64,000 nucleotides of DNA from Sipunculus nudus (Eukaryota > Annelida > Sipuncula > Golfingiida > Sipunculidae). Both the position numbers and the translations under genes were made by a program. Positions 57,701 to 64,000 of this stretch are shown here, piece by piece. The number at the start of each line of letters is the position of its first letter. The first letter of the stretch is position 1. The stretch spans positions 58,456,118 to 58,520,117 of the forward strand of contig CM049317.1 of NCBI GenBank assembly GCA_026874595.1, given 5' to 3'. The notes below the pieces were generated by a model. It saw nothing but the letters and a program-made list of their open reading frames with translations, ran no database searches and had not been told where the DNA came from.

Positions 57701-60700
57701 GAGGAGCTTGTGAAACGATCATAAGGAATCAGAAGAGGAGCTTGTGAAACGATCATAAGGAATCAGGAGAGGAGCTTGTGAAACGATCATAAGGAATCAG
57801 GAGAGGAGCTTGTAAAACGATCATAAGAGATCAGAAGAGGAGCTTGTGAAACGATCATAAGGGATCAGAAGAGGAGCTTGTGAAACGATCATAAGGGATC
57901 AGGAGAGGAGCTTGTGAAACGATCATAAGGGTTTAGAAGATGAGCTTGTGAAACGATCATAAGGGATCAGGAGAGGAGCTCGTGAAACGATCATAAGGGA
58001 TTAGAAGAGGAGCTTTTGAAACGATCATAAATGATCAGAAGAGGAGCTTGTGAAACGATCATAAGGGATAAGAAGAGGAGCTCGTGAAACGACCATAAGG
58101 GATCAGGAGAGGAGCTCGTGAAACGATCATAAGGGATCAGAAGAGGAGCTTGTGAAACGACCATATCGGATCAGGAGAGGAGCTCGTGAAACGATCATAA
58201 GGGATCAGAAGAGGAGCTTGTGAAACGATCATTAGGAATCAGGAGATGAGCTTGTGAAACGATCATAAGGGATCAGAAGAGGAGCTTGTGAAACGATCAT
58301 AAGGAATCAGGAGAGGAGTTTGTGAAACGACCATAAGGGATCAGAAGAGGAGCTTGTTTAACGATCATAAGGGATCAGGAGAGGAGCTTGTGAATCGATC
58401 ATAAGGAATCAGGAGAGGAGCTCGTAAAACGATCAAAAGGGATCAGAAGAGGAGCTGTTGAAACGATCATATGGAATCAGAAGAGGAGCTTGTGAAACGA
58501 TCATAAGGAATCAGGAGAGGAGCTTGTGAAACGATCATAAGGGATCAGAAGAGGAGCTTGTGAAACGATCATAAGGGATCAGGAGAGGAGCTTGTGAAAC
58601 GCTCATAAGGGATCAGAAGAGGAGCTTGTGAAACGATCATAAGGGATCAGGAGAGGAGCTTGTGAAACGATCATATGGCATCAGGAGAGGAGCTTGTGAA
58701 ACGATCATAAGGGATCAGGAGAGGGGCTTTTGAAACGATCATAAGGCATCAGGAGAGGAGCTCGTGAAACGATCATATGGGATCAGGAGAGGAGCTTGTG
58801 AAACGATCATAAGGGATCAGGAGAGGAGCTTGTGAAACGATCATAAGGAATCAGGAGAGCAGCTCGTTAAACGTATTATAAGGGATCAGAAGAGGAGCTT
58901 GTGAAACGATCATAAGGGATCAGAAGAGGAGCTTGTGAAACAATCATAAGGGATAAGGAGAGGGGCTTGTGAAACGATTATAAGGGATCAGGAGAGGGGC
59001 TTGTGAAACGATCATAAGCGATCAGGAGAGGAGCTGGTGAAACGATCATAAGGCATCAGAAGAGGAGCTTGTGAAACGATCATAAGGAATCAGGAGAGGA
59101 GCTTGTGAAACGATCATAAGGAATCAGAAGAGGAGCTTGTGAAACGATCATAAGGCATCATAAGAGGAGCTTGTGAAAAGATCAAAAGGAATCAGAAGAG
59201 GAGCTTGTGAAACGATCATAAGGAATCAGAAGAGGAGCTTGTAAAACGATCATAAGGAATCAGGAGAGGAGCTTGTGAAACGATCATAAGGCATCATAAG
59301 AGGAGCTTGTGAAACGATCATAAGGAATTAGAAGAGGAGCTTGTGAAACGATCATAAGGGATCAGAAGAGGAGCTTGTGAAACGATCATAAGGGATCAGG
59401 AGAGGAGCTTGTGAAACGATCATAAGGGTTTAGAAGATGAGCTTGTGAAACGATCATAAGGGATCAGGAGAGGAGCTCGTGAATCGATCATAAGGGATTA
59501 GAAGAGGAGCGTTTGAAACGATCATAAGGGATCAGAAGAGGAGCTTGTGAAACGATCATAAGGGATCAGGAGTGGAGCTTGTGAAACGATCATAAGGGAT
59601 CAGGAGAGGAGCTTGTGAAACGATCATAAGGGATCAGGAGAGGAGCATGTGAAACGATCATAAGGAATCAGGAGAGGAGCTTGTGAAACGATCATAAGAA
59701 ATCAGGAGAGGAGCTTGTGAAACGATCATAAGGGATAAGAAGAGGAGCTCGTGAAACGACCATAAGGGATCAGGAGAGGAGCTCGTGAAGCGATCATAAG
59801 GGATCAGGAGAGGAGCTTGTGAAACCATCATAAGGAATCAGAAGAGGAGCTTGTGAAACGATCATAAGGAATCAGGAGAGGAGCTTGTGAAACGATCATA
59901 AGGCATCATAAGAGGAGCTTGTGAAACGATCAAAAGGAATCAGAAGAGGAGCTTGTGAAACGATCATAAGGAATCAGAAGAGGAGCTTGTAAAACGATCA
60001 TAAGGAATCAGGAGAGGAGCTTGTGAAACGATCATAAGGCATCATAAGAGGGGCTTGTGAAACGATCATAAGGAATTAGAAGAGGAGCTTGTGAAACGAT
60101 CATAAGGGATCAGAAGTGGAGCTTGTGAAACGATCATAAGGGATCAGGAGAGGAGCTTGTGAAACGATCATAAGGGTTTAGAAAATGAGCTTGTGAAACG
60201 ATCATAAGGGATCAGGAGAGGAGCTCGTGAAACGATCATAAGGGATTAGAAGAGGAGCTTTTGAAACGATCATAAGGGATCAGAAGAGGAGCTTGTGAAA
60301 CGATCATAAGGGATCAGGAGAGGAGCTTGTGAAACGATCATAAGGGATCAGGAGAGGAGCTTGTGAAACGATCATAACGGATCAGGAGAGGAGCATGTGA
60401 AACGATCATAAGGAATCAGGAGAGGAGCTTGTGAAACGATCATAAGAAATCAGGAGAGGAGCTTGTGAAACGATCATAAGGGATAAGAAGAGGAGCTCGT
60501 GAAACGACCATAAAGGATCAGGAGAGGAGCTCGTGAAACGATCATAAGGGATCAGAAGAGGAGCTTGTGAAACGATCATATCGGATCAGGAGAGGAGCTC
60601 GTGAAACGATCATAAGGGATCAGAAGAGGAGCTTGTGAAACGATCATAAGGAATCAGGAGATGAGCTTGTGAAACGATCATAAGGGATCATAAGAGGAGC

Positions 60701-61800
60701 TTGTGAAACGATCATAAGGAATCAGGAGAGGAGCTTGTGAAACGACCATAAGGGATCAGAAGAGGAGCTTGTTTAACGATCATAAGGGATCAGGAGAGGA
60801 GCTTGTGAATCGATCATAAGGAATCAGGAGAGGAGCTCGTTAAACGATCAAAAGGGATCAGAAGAGGAGCTCTTGAAACGATCATAAGGGATCAGAAGAG
60901 GAGCTTGTGAAACGATCATAAGGAATCAGGAGAGGAGCTTGTGAAACGATCATAAGGGATCAGAAGAGGAGCTTGTGAAACGATCATAAGGGATCAGGAG
61001 AGGAGCTTGTGAAACGCTCATAAGGGATCAGAAGAGGAGCTTGTGAAACGATCATAAGGGATCAGGAGAGGAGTTTGTGAAACGATCTTATGGCATCAGG
61101 AGAGGAGCTTGTGAAACGATCATAAGGGATCAGGAGAGGGGCTTGTGAAACGATCATAAGGCATCAGGAGAGGAGCTCGTGAAACGATCATAAGGAATCA
61201 GGAGAGGAGCTCGTTAAACGTATTATAAGGGATCAGAAGAGGAGCTTGTGAAACGATCATAAGGGATCAGAAGAGGAGCTTGTGAAACAATCATAAGGGA
61301 TAAGGAGAGGGGCTTGTGAAACGATTATAAGGGATCAGGAGAGGGGCTTGTGAAACGATCATAAGGGATCAGGAGAGGAGCTGGTGAAACGATCATAAGG
61401 GATCATGAGAGGAGCTCGTGAAACGATCATAAGGCATCAGGAGAGGAGCTTGTGAAACGATCATAAGGGATCAGGAGAGGGGCTTGTGAAACGATCATAA
61501 GGGACCAGGAGAGGAGCTTGTGAAACGATCATAAGGGATCAGAAGAGGGGCTTGTGAAACGATTATAAGGAATCAGGAGAGGAGCTTGTGAAACGATCAT
61601 AAGGGATCAGAAGAGGAGCTTGTGAAAGGATCATAAGGGATCAGAAGAGGAGCTTGTGAAACGATCATTAGGGATCAAGGGAGGAGCATGTGGAATGTGC
61701 AGAAGCTTATGAAAGGATCATAAGGGACCATTAGAGAAGCTTGAGAATCAAATAAAAAGAATCAGGCGAGGCGCTTGTGAAACGATTACAATGGTTCAGG
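54764..61800. repeat. 34-bp satellite array (~205 units) with higher-order repeats
   Basis: A head-to-tail array of a 34-bp unit whose conserved part is GGAGCTTGTGAAACGATCAT, followed by AAGG(A/G/C)ATCAG(A/G)AGA. Central units differ by only a few bases and the outermost units at both ends are strongly decayed. Units fall into recurring variants (GCTCAT for GATCAT, GGATAAG, AGCTCGTG, GGTTTAGAAGATGAG, CTTCTGAAACTATCAT) whose order repeats: a 442-bp period (13 units) near 55.2-56.0 kb, a 748-bp period (22 units) at 59.4-60.9 kb, and a block of about 2.35-2.41 kb (69 to 71 units) linking 58.3-58.9 with 60.7-61.2 kb. Because 34 is not a multiple of 3 and every unit carries TGA and TAA words, no long frame exists on either strand. 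No monomer was seen elsewhere in the window. Confidence 0.98.
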
Positions 61801-62645
61801 GGCGGTTCTTTTTAAATCAAAATAAATAAATTTTCGGCGAGAATGATTCTCCTTTTTGGTTTTCCAAAATTAGATGACACAATAACAAGTAAATAAAGTT
61901 TTAAAAAAATGTATTCGAAACTCAAACCGAGTCAAAATTTAAAACATTCATAGTCTGTTTTTTGCTATGAAAATTTTTATCAGTTACATTTCAAGGGAAA
62001 CAATTTTAGTATAGGGGGTTTAAAGACTTAATTTTCAACAAGGTAAATCAATACCTACCATACACCTTGTTTAAGAAACAGAATTATTTGAAAATATGAG
62101 AAATCAGTCTACATTTTACAACATATCAGACTCACTTATGGTGGTCAAGGTCATTTGTCACATGCAAAAACAGCCTCAGTTGACAGCTTCTGATTGGATA
62201 ATGTCATGTAAACACTGTAAAAAATATCACAGCTAAAACAAAGATGGCTACTCATGCAGGGCCACATTATATCTACCAGATTATAGTGAGGACAAAAAAA
62301 TGTTGTGAAACATAAACTGGGATTTATTTTAAAATTCTTAATTGCCATATTGGGTTGTCACCTTCATATGTAGTTTTCTATAGGAAACAATTAATTGAAA
62401 ATAATTTGCAAAAACAGGTGGACAGCAGGTGGTTAAACCGACCATAATACAATTGATAAACTCGTCCCACATCCCACATATCCTCTCATTATAACTGAAC
62501 CCAATTGAACCTATTAATTATACTACTCACAAAAACCTTGTATCATGTTGTCAATAAGAAATAGTGCCACCTTAGTGCCGTCGAAATTAGATTGCCATGG
62601 AAATCAGGAACGAACTTTTTAAGGTTAAAATACATGTCATCTGTA
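61801..62645. other. Intergenic AT-rich, no gene seen
   Basis: Nothing recognisable. The minus-strand frame at 62,151-62,348 has no domain. Confidence 0.5.
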
Positions 62646-62647
62646 TA

Positions 62648-62735
62648 CAGTGGAACCCCACAATTACGACCAATTTGTGGACTGATCAAAGTCGTTTTAA
62701 TTTGTTGGAGGTCGTACTTGTGAAATTCTTAGTTA
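62648..62735. mobile_element. Second pogo/Tigger-like terminal repeat
   Basis: TA followed by CAGTGGAACCCCACAATTAC, then GACC, is identical over 24 bp to the right inverted end of the 38.5-kb element. No matching opposite end appears before 64,000, so the element is truncated or extends beyond the window. The 141-codon frame starting at 62,597 reads through this end and is not a supported gene. Confidence 0.65.
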
Positions 62736-63182
62736 CTTGGATCATATTTCCAAGCCTGAATCATGTATATGTTTACAAGCGCCCTTACATTGCACATAGG
62801 ATGGTCAATGAAACGTGTGTGGTTTGTAGTATGAATATAAAAAAAATGAGCTACTTGAAGAATTCATTCACAAGAATAAATATATTTTCGGTGTTCTGCT
62901 TATCGTCCGTCAGATCATTATATAAAAATGAACTAATTATAGGCATAACATGTACTGTTAATATACCATATATCTTCTTAATGAAATTACCATGCATTGT
63001 GTCTATACATCTAAAAGAATAGTATTATAGAAGAAAATTTGATTCTTTAGACATTTTCATATAGGTTTAACATATGTGATATAGTTATTGAATGCACAGG
63101 AGATGAATATTCATTTCCACTAATTCTAGGAATTCTTAAAATCCGACCCGGTATATCAGATCCACGGTGGGTATGCTTTCAC
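62736..63182. other. Intergenic, no gene seen
   Basis: AT-rich, no supported feature; could be interior sequence of the truncated pogo-like element. Confidence 0.45.
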
Positions 63183-63275
63183 CTGCGTTAGTCACATAGA
63201 CCCAGGCAGTTCTCCCTGCGGGGCTTAATGCGTCGTCAAAATAAGCATGGGAGCCGTGTACAATAGCCGGCCACA
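63183..63275 (-). CDS. Candidate internal exon of an unknown host gene
   Basis: On the minus strand a 93-bp block is bounded by an acceptor-like CATATTGTCCTTAG and a donor-like GCAG followed by GTGAAAG. It is a whole number of codons, is open in the frame these sites imply (phase 1 in, phase 1 out) and is clearly more GC-rich than its flanks. The peptide reads WPAIVHGSHAYFDDALSPAG then RTAWVYVTNA, a balanced, globular-looking segment unlike the AT-driven frames elsewhere. The frame stays open a little on both sides (63,136-63,327), so the boundaries are inferred. I do not recognise the domain. Symmetric 1-1 exons are typical of extracellular modular proteins. A retrotransposed fragment is possible. 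Confidence 0.35.
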
Positions 63276-63554
63276 CTAAGGACAATATGCTAGGGCAACA
63301 GAATACAAGGGACAACTTGGGCAGCAAGCTTTGATTTCAAAGTCCTCTCTCCTTCTATATATTAACCTTCTTGATTGGCCAATAAACATGACTTGATCTT
63401 CATACTGTGTACTTGAAATGACAATCCCCTTTCATTTGTTTGTTCTAATATTAAAATATAAGTTGAAAATGAAAGAAAATTTCATCAATACATATGTACT
63501 ATGTTTAAAATTACGTATACTTTATGTTGTCTAATATGAATTTCTCGGACAGGA

Positions 63555-63622
63555 ATCTTATAGCAGTGCCATCTAGCGGGGATGAGTAGTTCGAGGCGTC
63601 CGCTGATAGATGGCAGCACCTT
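63555..63622. repeat. Imperfect inverted repeat GTGCCATCTAGCGG ... CCGCTGATAGATGGC
   Basis: GTGCCATCTAGCGG (63,567-63,580) faces CCGCTGATAGATGGCAGCAC (63,600-63,619), making a hairpin with a loop of about 20 bp. GCCATCTAGCGG words are common at repeat ends in invertebrates. Confidence 0.6.
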
Positions 63623-64000
63623 GTCACTGATTTTGAGGGAACCGTCGGATCATTCATACGGAAAAAGGAAGGGATTCAATCTTGATCAAAATATTATGAA
63701 GACGGACCAAGTTATTAAGATTTTAAGTCTGTGTAAAAGCGTTCAAAGTTACCCCAAGGAAAGGTCTTTAAATACAAATCATTATGCGCTAAAGGGGAAT
63801 ATTCACATACCAGTTTTATTAAAAAGCCAGGAAATATACATTTTCTTATAAATTTTATGGTATCTGCCAATGTGTCGTTTCTAAATCCATTTGCTTACTC
63901 ACAAGTACAAATAAGCTTGCACCAGGCGTGATCAGCGAAGCAAAACATAAACAGGTGTCCTTAACATGAAAGACTACTTCACAATTTTCAAGATTCCATC
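63623..64000. other. Intergenic, no gene seen
   Basis: The 89-codon plus-strand frame (63,582-63,851) starts inside the inverted repeat and has no recognisable domain. Confidence 0.45.

Noticed and set aside
54764-61800. CRISPR array
   Set aside because: The unit is a continuous 34-bp tandem repeat without unique spacers, in a eukaryotic context.
62597-63022. 141-codon plus-strand frame
   Set aside because: Runs through a pogo-like terminal repeat; the peptide has no recognisable domain and AT-driven composition.

Overview
This is a eukaryotic, invertebrate-type genomic window. I think a mollusc or another marine lophotrochozoan is most likely. The evidence is an AT-rich, almost gene-free sequence full of long (TA)n microsatellites, tRNA-derived SINEs, a degenerate non-LTR retrotransposon, small inverted-repeat elements, a pearl/HINE-like element with a tandem-repeat core and a minisatellite with higher-order structure. 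There are no operons, rRNA genes or CRISPR arrays, and no intact protein-coding gene. Nearly every long open frame is low-complexity sequence or an accident inside a repeat. The species call is an inference from sequence texture, not from a matched gene.

Layout. From 1 to about 37,000 the sequence is an AT-rich desert with more than 20 pure (TA)n tracts, several long G or C homopolymers, and scattered insertions: SINEs near 2.3-4.2 kb and 34.6 kb, small inverted-repeat elements near 18.1, 20.9 and 30.4 kb, a tiny LTR-like element at 27.85 kb and a 32-bp minisatellite at 32.3-33.4 kb. Several more GC-rich, non-repetitive islands stand out (9.05, 11.5, 14.1, 15.5, 16.7, 19.4, 24.6, 26.7, 28.5 and 29.3 kb). 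They look like candidate cis-regulatory or otherwise constrained blocks, with recognisable RFX X-box, TCF/LEF, homeodomain/POU and E-box words. One possible coding block lies at 7.3-7.65 kb.

From about 37,000 to 54,700 the texture changes sharply. (TA)n tracts vanish and the DNA is a mosaic of interspersed repeats: a pogo/Tigger DNA transposon remnant (38.5-39.7 kb), a solo LTR (40.1-40.8 kb), a 1-kb polypurine tract (42.3-43.3 kb), at least two unclassified repeat families present several times, and a nested set of insertions at 45.6-48.4 kb. In that set a dead LINE reverse transcriptase is split by a 1.54-kb element with a tandem core, and is split again by a tRNA-SINE.

From 54,764 to about 61,800 lies the dominant structure: a 34-bp satellite of roughly 200 units with hierarchical higher-order repeats (13-mer, 22-mer and about 70-mer). 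The last 2 kb hold another pogo-like end and a plausible 93-bp internal host exon on the minus strand (63,183-63,275).

The elements do not form a pathway. The window reads as an intergenic or intronic desert with possible regulatory islands on the left and a transposon and satellite graveyard on the right.
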